Part shown: piece after piece, positions 6,411 through 14,910 of the stretch
Layout: each line of letters opens with the position of its first letter
Position numbering within the stretch: position 1 is the first letter of the stretch
DNA from: a virus
IMG/VR virus record: IMGVR_UViG_3300046009_005978
Coordinates: 1-32,255 of that record
DNA: 32,255 nucleotides
Reading direction: 5' to 3' (one strand)
Made by a program: the position numbers and the translations under genes
The notes under the pieces: generated by a model
What the model saw: the letters and a program-made list of their open reading frames with translations, nothing else
What the model was told of the DNA's origin: nothing
Database searches by the model: none

Positions 6411-7586
6411 ATGCCATCTCCTATCTCACCTATGACGATTTCTCAAGACCTTAACCCATACGCAGCAAAAGGTCCCCTTGAGAAACTTACGAGAAACGCA
6501 TTCGCATCGTCAGATTTACGATATCCAATTGATCTCGGAACTAATAATTTCGAAGGTCTTCATTACATCACTTTTTACATCAATGTACAGGAAAAGTCGC
6601 AATATAACGTTACTGAAAGAACTGGAGTTGGTGCTACCATTAACGCAAATAGAGAACTTGATGCTGGTGGCGGTATTGGTCAGCTGGCTACAGAGGGTGT
6701 TGGGTTTTTCGGTTCTTTAGTTAGTGGTGCTGCGTTTGGTGCAGCTGCAGGTGAGATTGGTGGACAATTAGGTTTTGCTCTTGGTGGACCAGCTGGTGCT
6801 GTCGGAGGAGCTGTTGGTGGTGGTGTACTTGGTGGAGCATTGGGTACTGCAGTTGTTGAATCAATAAACCTATCAAGAAAAACGAAAAGAATTAGTTCAA
6901 CGATATCGATGTATATGCCTGACACAATTAATCAGCAAATTGTGCATGAGTATGGCGAAATTTCTATGACGGAAGCATTGGGTATGGTTGGTGCGATTGG
7001 ACAAGGCGCGTCATCAGTTGGGGCGAGTGTTGAAGGATACTTCAACGAAACATTTGGTGATGGGACTAAAGTCAATTTAAAGGGTGCTGGTGTTGGTTCT
7101 CTCGCTGAACTCGGTGGAACGCTCGCAGAAAAATCTGGAGTGTTTGGAGCAGGCATGAAAGAAGCCATTCTGTTTTCTGCTGGTCTTGCTCTCAATCCCC
7201 AAGTTGAAATTCTCTACCAGAAAACAGGACACAGAGAATTCTTATTTGATTTTAAGATGATTGCACGAAGCGTTGCAGAAGCCTCTGCAATTCGTAAAAT
7301 TATTAAACAATTTAAATTCCATTCAGCCCCAGAACTACTCCCAGGATCACAAGGACGTTTCTTCATTCCACCAGCAGAATTTGATATCAAATTTTTCTAT
7401 AATGGAGCAGAAAATACAAACATACATAAAATATCATCTTGTGTATTAGTTGGTATAGACGTCAACTATGCATCAGCTGGTCAATGGACAACATTTGATG
7501 ATGGTATGCCAGTAGAAGTTTCAATGCAATTAAGATTTAAAGAACTCGAACTTATTCATAAAGCTCGTGTTGAGGAAGGCTACTAA
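6411..7586 (+). CDS. gp48: Baseplate tail-tube cap protein gp48
   Basis: A 391-residue protein (T4 gp48 is 364), predicted to form the ring that joins the baseplate hub to the tail tube. LRYPIDLG at 36-43 followed by HYITFYIN (51-58) is the N-terminal signature of gp48 in marine T4-like phages as I recall it. The C-terminal part has tube-fold features: ALNPQVEILYQKTGHREFLF and FFIPPAEFDIKFFYNGAENT. Residues about 97-150 are strikingly Gly/Ala-rich and hydrophobic with repeated GxxxG spacing. A good ribosome binding site (AGGGA) fixes the start. The stop overlaps the gp53 start as TAATG. Confidence 0.8.
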   Translation: MPSPISPMTISQDLNPYAAKGPLEKLTRNAFASSDLRYPIDLGTNNFEGLHYITFYINVQEKSQYNVTERTGVGATINANRELDAGGGIGQLATEGVGFFGSLVSGAAFGAAAGEIGGQLGFALGGPAGAVGGAVGGGVLGGALGTAVVESINLSRKTKRISSTISMYMPDTINQQIVHEYGEISMTEALGMVGAIGQGASSVGASVEGYFNETFGDGTKVNLKGAGVGSLAELGGTLAEKSGVFGAGMKEAILFSAGLALNPQVEILYQKTGHREFLFDFKMIARSVAEASAIRKIIKQFKFHSAPELLPGSQGRFFIPPAEFDIKFFYNGAENTNIHKISSCVLVGIDVNYASAGQWTTFDDGMPVEVSMQLRFKELELIHKARVEEGY

Positions 7587-8269
7587 TGGCATCTTTAGGA
7601 TACTTTAATTATTTTCCTAAAATTTTATACACCTTTGATAAGAACACACTAAATCAACAGGCTGTTACTAATATTTTTGCTAGATCTACTTTCTTGAAAG
7701 AGATCTCAGAGAATTCGGCAATTTATTTTAAATACCAAGTTCAAGATTCAGATACACCAGAAATCATTGCCCATAAAATTTATGGAAGTGAATATCGTAG
7801 TTGGATTATTTTATTATTCAACAAATATATTAATCCTTTATATGAGTTCCCATTGAAAAGTTCTGTACTTGATGAATACGTTGTGAACAAATATGATCAA
7901 ACAATAGAACAAGCGCAAACAACAATTCATCATTATGAAGAAGAGACTACAAAAACAGTAACCTATAATGGAATTAAATTTTATGAGTCGATAGATTCAC
8001 ATATAATTTCAGATAAAGAATACAATTTTGTTACTTTGACATTAGTTGATAGAACTCTTCCAGGAACGGCTGACACCTCTCTTGTTGTGAGCAGCGAGCA
8101 AAAAACTTTAGATAATGGTCAAACGGTGACTATTGTTATTAGAAATAAGGCTATATCAAATTATCAATACGAAGTTAATGAGAATGAGAACAGAAGAACA
8201 ATCCAATTAGTTGACCCCTCTTATGTGACTCGCATTGAGCAAGAATTTAAACAATTAATGAGAATATGA
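7586..8269 (+). CDS. gp53: Baseplate wedge protein gp53
   Basis: A 227-residue protein (T4 gp53 is 196). In T4 gp53 joins wedges to the hub. Diagnostic features are FNYFPKILYTFD near the start and the LysM-like segment DTPEIIAHKIYGSEYRSWII at 55-74. NKYINPLYEFPL follows, as in T4, where a block of the same kind reads ELANAIYG...YWVLLMCND. The C-terminal end has RIEQEFKQLMRI. It begins inside the stop of gp48 (TAATG), so translation is probably coupled. The hub gene follows after six bases. Confidence 0.85.
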   Translation: MASLGYFNYFPKILYTFDKNTLNQQAVTNIFARSTFLKEISENSAIYFKYQVQDSDTPEIIAHKIYGSEYRSWIILLFNKYINPLYEFPLKSSVLDEYVVNKYDQTIEQAQTTIHHYEEETTKTVTYNGIKFYESIDSHIISDKEYNFVTLTLVDRTLPGTADTSLVVSSEQKTLDNGQTVTIVIRNKAISNYQYEVNENENRRTIQLVDPSYVTRIEQEFKQLMRI

Positions 8270-8275
8270 TTTATT

Positions 8276-9583
8276 ATGGAATCTCCTGGTTTAACAAACT
8301 CTAAAGATTATGAGATAAAGGTGCTAGATTTAATTAATTCTGGCGGTCAAGTCGTTGATGTAAGAAAAATCTTTATGGAACTTCAATTGTTCCAAGATAT
8401 CTACTCTTCAGTCATGAGCGGAACGATTGTAATTCAAGATGGTCACGACATCTTTTCTAACTTTTATTTTTGCGGAAACGAGTTTATTCGAATTTCTATC
8501 GATAAACCATCTCTTGGAAAACCTATACAAAAAGTCTTTAGAATTTATAAAGTTGGTGGTAGAAAGCCTGCATCAGATTCTGGTCAAATTTATTCTTTAT
8601 TTTTCTGCTCTGAAGAATTGATATTCTCAAATCAAAAACGAGTAAGTAAATCATATAAAGGATTGAGAACTGCAGATATTATTCGCGACATCTTAATCAA
8701 AGAACTGCAAGTTGACCCTACTCGAATTGGAGCATTAGAAAGGACTTCTGGTGTTTATGACCTTGTTGTTCCAGGATATCGTCCATTTGAAGTTGTTCAG
8801 TGGGCTGCATCACGTTCATATGATGCGTCTGGAAAGTATTGCTATTTCTTTTATGAAGACAGAGATGGCTTTCAGTTTAAATCATACAATACAATGATTA
8901 AACAAAAAACAATTAAAGATTTAAAATACGAGATTAAAAGAGTTGATCAAATTGATCCTGCATTAAATAAAGATTCTATTGATAGAGTTGAGATTAAACA
9001 CGACTTTGATATTTTGACTACGATGGCAAATGGTGGTTATGCATCTAAATTACTTTCTGTTGACATATTCAATCAGTCATTTAAGTATGACAATTATTCG
9101 ATTGATGTTGCAGAAGGTCAGAAAAATTTAATTAATGAATTCAAAGCAACTAATAGTTTAAAAAATTATGATAAAATTCCTATCACCAAAGCATTTGACT
9201 CCTATTTCTTAACAAACATTGCAATAAATGATACATCTTCCGAAAAAAGTAATGATCGCGATAAATGGTTGATGACAAGAACATTGCATATGACTGCAAT
9301 GCATACTTTTAAATTGAATATCCTTATTCCTGGAGATATTTTACTCAAAGCAGGTGATATGGTAAAATATGAGTTTCCAAAATTTGAATCACCAGATCCA
9401 TCTGGAAAAGATCCTGATGAATATAGAACAGGAAAATATCTTGTAGCAGCGATCTGCCATAAATTTTCTGGTGGGGATAAAGGTGACTTTGAGAGTATCG
9501 TAGAACTTGTTTCTGATTCAGTGTCAAAACAAATTCCATCACCCAAAGATGGGCTTGATAAAGTGACAAGAAGATTCACATGA
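8276..9583 (+). CDS. gp27: Baseplate hub protein, gp27 / GpD-like
   Basis: A 435-residue protein (T4 gp27 is 391) with hub-family features: a beta-rich N-terminal barrel, VMSGTIVIQDGHDIF at 46-60, a helical segment with TADIIRDIL, and PGYRPFEVVQWAASRS, where hub proteins carry a conserved F-x-x-x-x-W-x-A-S-R. It should form the trimeric cylinder that carries the gp5 spike. Its stop overlaps the gp5-like start as ATGA. In T4 genes 27 and 5 are apart, so the close pairing supports a joint hub-spike complex. The ATG at 8276 has only weak Shine-Dalgarno support. Confidence 0.75.
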   Translation: MESPGLTNSKDYEIKVLDLINSGGQVVDVRKIFMELQLFQDIYSSVMSGTIVIQDGHDIFSNFYFCGNEFIRISIDKPSLGKPIQKVFRIYKVGGRKPASDSGQIYSLFFCSEELIFSNQKRVSKSYKGLRTADIIRDILIKELQVDPTRIGALERTSGVYDLVVPGYRPFEVVQWAASRSYDASGKYCYFFYEDRDGFQFKSYNTMIKQKTIKDLKYEIKRVDQIDPALNKDSIDRVEIKHDFDILTTMANGGYASKLLSVDIFNQSFKYDNYSIDVAEGQKNLINEFKATNSLKNYDKIPITKAFDSYFLTNIAINDTSSEKSNDRDKWLMTRTLHMTAMHTFKLNILIPGDILLKAGDMVKYEFPKFESPDPSGKDPDEYRTGKYLVAAICHKFSGGDKGDFESIVELVSDSVSKQIPSPKDGLDKVTRRFT

Positions 9584-11232
9584 AAGCACAAAAGAACTTT
9601 ATTGGTCTCGAGGGGTTCATTTGGTGGGTTGGTGTTGTTGAAGACCGACAAGACCCTGAGCAACTCAATAGAGTTAGAGTTCGCTGTTTTGGTTGGCACA
9701 CAGAAGATAAAAAACGAATTCCGACAAATGCACTACCGTGGGCGCACCCAACCATTCCAGTAAATAGTCCTGCTGCATATAATCCAAAAGAAGGCGACAT
9801 GGTTTTTGGATTTTTCCTTGACGGAGATCAGGCACAAAATCCCATCATAGTTGGAGTTTTTCCTGGCAAACCAGATAAGAAACCAAATTATGAAAATGGA
9901 TTTAGCGATCCAGGAACAACATTAAGTAGCAGACCAAAACGTCCTGATGATGCATCTGAAAAATATCCAAAATCAAAGTATTTGAAAGAAGCAACAACAA
10001 ACAGACTTGCTCGAGGTAAGGCTGAAGGCACAGTCATTAAAACTAGAAAAGATAACAAAACTAGTGGGATTAAATCAGCTGGTGGTGTTACATGGTCTGA
10101 GCCTAATCCTGCATTTGCACCAAAGTATCCATACAACTATGCACACGAGTCGGAATCTGGTCATGCATTTGAACTAGATGATACACCAGAAAAAGAAAGA
10201 GTTCATTTAGCCCATAGAATGGGATCTTTCTTTGAGATCGATTCTCAAGGCAGCAAAGTAGAAAAGGTTGTAAAGGATAATTACACTCTCATCATGGGCT
10301 CTGATCACGTTTATGTGAGTGGAAAATGTTCTGTAACAGTCGATGGAGATTGTAATCTCCGAGTTGGCGGAAACATGAATATTGAAGTTGCTGGGCAAAT
10401 CAATATGGCAGCTGGAGACGATATTCGCATTAAAGGCAAGAATGTGATGATTGAGTCTACTGGAGCATTTGACGTTAAGTCTGGTGCTGTAATGAATATT
10501 AATGCCTTTGACAAACTCAGCCTCAAGGGTGCAAATACAGCACTTCAAGGCGAGATTGTAGATATTCCTGCAGCCAGAATTAACATGCAATCAGGTTCAG
10601 CAGCTGATGCAACACCAACTGGATTAGCTGGTGGACAAGCGTCTCCTTCATCTGCTGCTGCGAATATTGCATCCAATACTGCTGCAAATACAGCATCAGC
10701 TGGTGGAACTGGCATCACTGGTGCAATAGATACTGCGCTCACGACAACATCGAAGATAACATCAGTTGTTGGCGCCGCAACCAATACAGTGGCTGGAGCA
10801 TTGTCAAATGTAACTTCTGCAATTAGTGGAAGTGCATTGGGTAAGGCTGTTGGTGGATTAACCTCCTCGGTATCAGGGATTGTTGGAGATTTAGGTAGGA
10901 CTTTAGATTCTACAATAGGTGCTCTCCAGTCAGTAACTTTACCGCTCGGAGAAATTACAGCTCGAGTAACTCAAACAGAAAATTTGGTCAATGGACTTCG
11001 TGGAGATATTTTGAGTTTAACTGGAACAGAAAGAAATACTACTCTCGGTAAGATCGATACAGTGTCAACTCTAGCGTCAAGTAAAAATATCGATTTCAAT
11101 ATTGATCAAGACATTACAACTGCAATTAATGTTGTTAAGAACGTTGGGGTTGCTGCATTCGAAACAGTTACTGGAAAGAGACTATATCCAAAAACAGAAT
11201 CTGTTCAAGTCCCAAGTTCAAACACAGGTTAA
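9580..11232 (+). CDS. gp5: gp5-like baseplate spike protein lacking the lysozyme domain
   Basis: A 550-residue protein. Residues about 9-97 form the gp5 OB-fold: GFIWWVGVVEDRQDPEQLNR (12-31) with VRVRCFGWH, then LPWAHP and GDMVFGFFLDGDQAQNPIIV. Residues about 110-185 are a Lys/Pro/Ser-rich linker. Residues about 190-340 are a beta-helical needle with short repeating strands (VTVDGDCNLRVGGNMNIEVA). T4 gp5 (575 residues) carries a lysozyme domain of about 170 residues between OB-fold and needle. No such domain is present here. Instead about 210 Ala/Ser/Thr/Gly-rich residues follow the needle. The piercing role is retained, but the enzyme appears to sit on the tape-measure-like protein. The start overlaps the hub stop (ATGA). 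Confidence 0.85.
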   Translation: MKAQKNFIGLEGFIWWVGVVEDRQDPEQLNRVRVRCFGWHTEDKKRIPTNALPWAHPTIPVNSPAAYNPKEGDMVFGFFLDGDQAQNPIIVGVFPGKPDKKPNYENGFSDPGTTLSSRPKRPDDASEKYPKSKYLKEATTNRLARGKAEGTVIKTRKDNKTSGIKSAGGVTWSEPNPAFAPKYPYNYAHESESGHAFELDDTPEKERVHLAHRMGSFFEIDSQGSKVEKVVKDNYTLIMGSDHVYVSGKCSVTVDGDCNLRVGGNMNIEVAGQINMAAGDDIRIKGKNVMIESTGAFDVKSGAVMNINAFDKLSLKGANTALQGEIVDIPAARINMQSGSAADATPTGLAGGQASPSSAAANIASNTAANTASAGGTGITGAIDTALTTTSKITSVVGAATNTVAGALSNVTSAISGSALGKAVGGLTSSVSGIVGDLGRTLDSTIGALQSVTLPLGEITARVTQTENLVNGLRGDILSLTGTERNTTLGKIDTVSTLASSKNIDFNIDQDITTAINVVKNVGVAAFETVTGKRLYPKTESVQVPSSNTG

Positions 11233-11235
11233 ATT

Positions 11236-12408
11236 ATGGCGATCGTAGTTACATTGCCTTGTCCTGCAACTTTGCTGCCGACAAAAGCAGACCTTGCAAA
11301 TATCTTTATGCAACTTGCAAGTTTACCTGCTCAATTTGAGGCAGAAGTTGAAAAAGTAAAACGATCTGCTGAGTCTCAGATAGATGCTGCTGTGAGACAA
11401 GCCATTCTAGAAAAGACTGCGCCATTGTATGCAGCTGCGGATAAGGTTCGAACGATATTAAATCAGATAGATTCTTTACTCGGAAACTTCCCGATATCTC
11501 TAACAGACCCGATTTATGCATATCTGAGTGTTCCAGCATGGGAATGGGAGAGAAGAATTACGGCAATTGTGCAAGAATATCATCTTTATGTACAAGCGAA
11601 ATTTATGGAACTTATCGCGAAGGTTCTTCCATTAAGTTTTTCTATCCCAATTTTAGGTTTAAGTATCGATGTTGTCCAGTTATTCTCTAATGCTGCGTAT
11701 AGAGCAGCTTTAAAGGCTCAAATTTTAGAAAGATTAGATTTCTTTTATAATCTAGTTCCTGAAATTTATAGAACTTTTAATGGCTTGTATGGAGTATTCT
11801 CCGCAGCAATCCAAGCAGAAATTATTTGGTCGTATATCATGAGCCAACTTAAAAAGGGAGCTCTGCAGATAATTTACAATGCACTCGGTGGACTAATCAG
11901 TAAATTCAGCACAATATGGAATGCATTAGGTCTTCCAGCTCTACCTGCTCTCTTAAGTTTAGACGTTGCTGCATTGATTCAGACAATCCTTGCAAGTATT
12001 ATAGAGCGAATAAAAAACGCTCCATATGAACTGAAAGAGAAACTCTTAAAAGAGGCAGTCGAACTTATCGAATCTCTCTCTATATTCGGGTTTAATGTTG
12101 TGACCTTGATTGGTGGAGAGATAGATCGGTATGTCACGAGTTACGAGCAGAAACTGAACGCATACATAGAGGCTTTACGAGACTTTGCAGAAGATTGGCC
12201 ACAGTACCTAATAAAACTATGGATGCAGAAGGTGACGGCATTCTTTAATGCAATAGGTTTGGGTGCTCTTTTGCAGTGGATAAACTTCAATTTTTGTACA
12301 TTCTTAACATTGATTGGAGTTCCAACTTCCATCTCGATTGACGTAGATGTTGCAGTTGATATAACCCAAGGATCGTTTTCAGCTTCTATAGAACCTGTCA
12401 CGACATAA
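11236..12408 (+). CDS. Unrecognised alpha-helical protein between gp5 and gp25
   Basis: I do not recognise this 390-residue protein. It is almost wholly helical, with amphipathic coiled-coil-like stretches (about 33-82, 104-131, 255-282 and 305-330). Hydrophobic segments lie near 132-150 (PLSFSIPILGLSIDVVQLF), 283-293 and 335-362 (AFFNAIGLGALLQWINFNFC onward). The hydrophobic patches are amphipathic enough for either core packing or membrane contact. There is no signal peptide. It follows gp5 after three bases and ends just before the late promoter of gp25, so it belongs to the hub-spike unit. Options are a hub or needle accessory, a membrane-active injection protein or an internal tube component. 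None of these is demonstrated. Confidence 0.85.
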   Translation: MAIVVTLPCPATLLPTKADLANIFMQLASLPAQFEAEVEKVKRSAESQIDAAVRQAILEKTAPLYAAADKVRTILNQIDSLLGNFPISLTDPIYAYLSVPAWEWERRITAIVQEYHLYVQAKFMELIAKVLPLSFSIPILGLSIDVVQLFSNAAYRAALKAQILERLDFFYNLVPEIYRTFNGLYGVFSAAIQAEIIWSYIMSQLKKGALQIIYNALGGLISKFSTIWNALGLPALPALLSLDVAALIQTILASIIERIKNAPYELKEKLLKEAVELIESLSIFGFNVVTLIGGEIDRYVTSYEQKLNAYIEALRDFAEDWPQYLIKLWMQKVTAFFNAIGLGALLQWINFNFCTFLTLIGVPTSISIDVDVAVDITQGSFSASIEPVTT

Positions 12409-12410
12409 CA

Positions 12411-12418
12411 TATAAATA
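12411..12418 (+). promoter_or_regulatory. T4-type late promoter (TATAAATA) before gp25
   Basis: TATAAATA matches the T4 late -10 consensus exactly. It lies in the 40-base gap between the helical protein and gp25, 30 bases before the gp25 ATG. It is the only exact match found in an intergenic position. T4 late promoters need only this box and are read by host polymerase with gp55/gp33/gp45. Those factors are not in this window. It would start the wedge block gp25 to the fibre gene. Confidence 0.7.
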
Positions 12419-12448
12419 ATAAATTACAAGAATCCCTTTCAGAGCAAG

Positions 12449-12841
12449 ATGCCATTAAATTCCCGAACTTTTATTGATTTTGATGTGGATTTTCTTCCAA
12501 ATCCCATCACAAAAGATATTCTAAAGAAAACGAATGAGAGTTCTATTGCTCAATCGATCGGTAATCTTTTGCAAACCTCTCACTATGAGAGATTGTTTAA
12601 TGCTAACATCGGATGCAACCTGAAAAGACATTTATTCGAGCCAATAGATAACATTTCTACGAATAATATCAAAGAAGAAATCGTACAAACGATAACGAAT
12701 TATGAGCCTAGAGTTAAATTATTAGATGTTAGCGTTGTTCCAGATTATGATTCGAATGGATATACGGTTAGTATTAAATTCTTCGTAAATAACGACCCAC
12801 AGCCTATCACGATCACATTTTTCTTAGAACGAGTAAGATAA
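12449..12841 (+). CDS. gp25: Baseplate wedge protein gp25
   Basis: A 130-residue protein (T4 gp25 is 132) of the gpW/gp25 family. It connects wedge, hub and first sheath ring. The family's conserved motif EPR is at NYEPRVKL (residues about 88-95). Other typical features are DFDVDFLPNPIT near the start, SIAQSIGNLLQT and RHLFEPID. It is the first gene after the late promoter. AGAG at 12441-12444 is a weak ribosome binding site. gp6 follows one base after its stop. Confidence 0.93.
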   Translation: MPLNSRTFIDFDVDFLPNPITKDILKKTNESSIAQSIGNLLQTSHYERLFNANIGCNLKRHLFEPIDNISTNNIKEEIVQTITNYEPRVKLLDVSVVPDYDSNGYTVSIKFFVNNDPQPITITFFLERVR

Positions 12842-12842
12842 G

Positions 12843-14909
12843 ATGGCAAATATTGACGCAAAACTTCAAGTCGCTGAATTAGATTTCGATACTATCAAAC
12901 AAAATCTAAGACAATTTTTACAAGCGCAGTCAGAATTCAGCGATTATAATTTCGAAGGTTCTGGTCTTTCTGTTCTACTAGATGTATTAGCATATAATAC
13001 TCATTATATGGGATACTATTTAAATATGGTATCGAATGAAATGTTTATCGATACTGCACTTACTCGCGGTGCAGTGGTATCGCACGCAAAACTTCTTGGT
13101 TACACACCACGTTCTCGCGTCTCCTCAAAAGCGGCGATCGATCTAACTATCACACCAGTTGCCAACGACTCAAATAGTTCTATTGTAATTCCTCGTTTTA
13201 CAAGATTTGTTTCTGAAACGAAGGACGGAGTTAATTATATTTTTGTAACTCCTTCTGCTCGTATCGTTTCTAAAAATACAACAACTGGTTTGTTTAATGT
13301 AGAAAATCTCGAGATTAAAGAAGGTCAGCCAGTTACATTCACATACACTTATACATCCGATACAAACCCTAAACAAGTATTTGAACTTCAAGATGTTGGA
13401 ATTGACACTTCAACTTTAGTGGTTGCAGTTCAGAAGTCAGCTCAAAACGCAAACTTAGAAACTTACATTTTAGCCCAAGATGCAACTGATGTTGATGAGA
13501 ACGCACTCGTATATTATCTTGAAGAAAATAAAAATGGAAGATATCAAATTTATTTCGGCGATGATGTAATTGGTAAAAAACTTTCTGATGGAAATATCGT
13601 TATCGTTTCTTATGTTGTGACAACTGGTACTAATGCGAATGGATTAAAATCTTTCAAATTACTCGATAATGTATTAAATGGTTCAACAATTGCAGTTACT
13701 CTTCGAAGCGAATCTACTTCTGGTGCACCAGAAGAAACTATCGATCAAATTAAGTTTACTGCACCAAAGTCTTACATTGCACAAAATCGCGCTGTGACAA
13801 AGAACGATTATATCGCGCTTATTAGTCGCGATTATCCATACTTCCAAGCAGTGAATGTGTGGGGTGGAGAAGATAATGTTCCTCCTGTGTATGGTAAGGT
13901 ATTCTTTACGGCTAAACCACTTGGCAGTTATGAAATTACTGTAACAGAAATTGAGTATGTGAAGAATAATATTATTCGTCCATTCTCGGTTCTTACAGTC
14001 ACTCCAGAATACGTTGCTGCCGACTATAACTATCTAAACCTCGCCGTTGATGTTAACTTTGATCCAACAAAGACCAATAAAACTGCAGAAGAAGTTAAGA
14101 CAACGATTACAACAGCAATTCGCAATTTTGCAAATACAAATTTAGATACATTTAATAACTCATTTAAAGTGTCTCAATTGTCTAGAGCAATTGATGATTC
14201 TGAGAACTCAATTATGAGTAATGATATTAAAGTGTTTATTGAGAAAAGATTTGCTCCAGATACAACTCGCTCACAAAGTTATGAGATTAACTTCGGAACA
14301 GAACTCCAACAAGGTACAACTTTACAACGCATAACAACAACTCCATCATTTACCTATTTGGACAGTTCGAACGTTGATCGTGAGTGTTTTATTGAAGAAG
14401 TCTTGCAGTCTTATACAGGTATTGAAGAAATTGAAGTGACTGCAGCAGGTAGTGGTTATACATCTACACCATCAGTTTATATTGATGGTGATGGAACAGG
14501 TGCCGCAGCTCAAGCACTAATTGTAAACGGAACCCTTCGTAAAGTTACTATCACAAACCCAGGAAGTGGATATACTTCTGCTATCGCTCGAATTGAGGGT
14601 GGTGGTGGCGTTAATGCGACAGTAAGACCAATTCTTCAGGGTCGTGTGGGTCAGTTAAAGATCTTCACCATTATTAATTCAATTAAGAAAACAGTTGTTG
14701 AGAATATCGGAACTGTTGACTATAAAACTGGAACTATAACGCTAAACAATTTCTTCCCAACTGCGATTTCAGATCCATTTGGAACAATTGTAATAAAAGC
14801 CATACCTGTTAAGAAAATATTCTCTTCCGAAAGAAATAGAATTATTACACTTGATCAGTCAGATCCAGCAGCACTTTCAGTAACTGTAAACGCTATTGTC
14901 GAGTCATAA
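12843..14909 (+). CDS. gp6: Baseplate wedge protein gp6
   Basis: A 688-residue protein (T4 gp6 is 660), the core wedge scaffold and a baseplate J-like family member. Signatures are SGLSVLLDVLAYNTHYMGYY at 41-60 followed by LNMVSNEMFIDTALTRGAVV, and the AVTKNDYIALISRDYP block. FGDDVIGKKL also belongs to this family. About 60 residues near the C-terminus (nt 14430-14610) form a glycine-rich insert with two GSGYTS units, a motif also found in gp7 and the 1056-residue protein. The gene overlaps nothing: gp25 ends one base before, and gp7 starts one base after the stop. Confidence 0.92.
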   Translation: MANIDAKLQVAELDFDTIKQNLRQFLQAQSEFSDYNFEGSGLSVLLDVLAYNTHYMGYYLNMVSNEMFIDTALTRGAVVSHAKLLGYTPRSRVSSKAAIDLTITPVANDSNSSIVIPRFTRFVSETKDGVNYIFVTPSARIVSKNTTTGLFNVENLEIKEGQPVTFTYTYTSDTNPKQVFELQDVGIDTSTLVVAVQKSAQNANLETYILAQDATDVDENALVYYLEENKNGRYQIYFGDDVIGKKLSDGNIVIVSYVVTTGTNANGLKSFKLLDNVLNGSTIAVTLRSESTSGAPEETIDQIKFTAPKSYIAQNRAVTKNDYIALISRDYPYFQAVNVWGGEDNVPPVYGKVFFTAKPLGSYEITVTEIEYVKNNIIRPFSVLTVTPEYVAADYNYLNLAVDVNFDPTKTNKTAEEVKTTITTAIRNFANTNLDTFNNSFKVSQLSRAIDDSENSIMSNDIKVFIEKRFAPDTTRSQSYEINFGTELQQGTTLQRITTTPSFTYLDSSNVDRECFIEEVLQSYTGIEEIEVTAAGSGYTSTPSVYIDGDGTGAAAQALIVNGTLRKVTITNPGSGYTSAIARIEGGGGVNATVRPILQGRVGQLKIFTIINSIKKTVVENIGTVDYKTGTITLNNFFPTAISDPFGTIVIKAIPVKKIFSSERNRIITLDQSDPAALSVTVNAIVES

Positions 14910-14910
14910 T

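Noticed and set aside
14896-14910. TTG start giving gp7 five extra residues
   Set aside because: ATG 14911 directly follows the gp6 stop and is a standard start. The TTG version has no ribosome binding site advantage.
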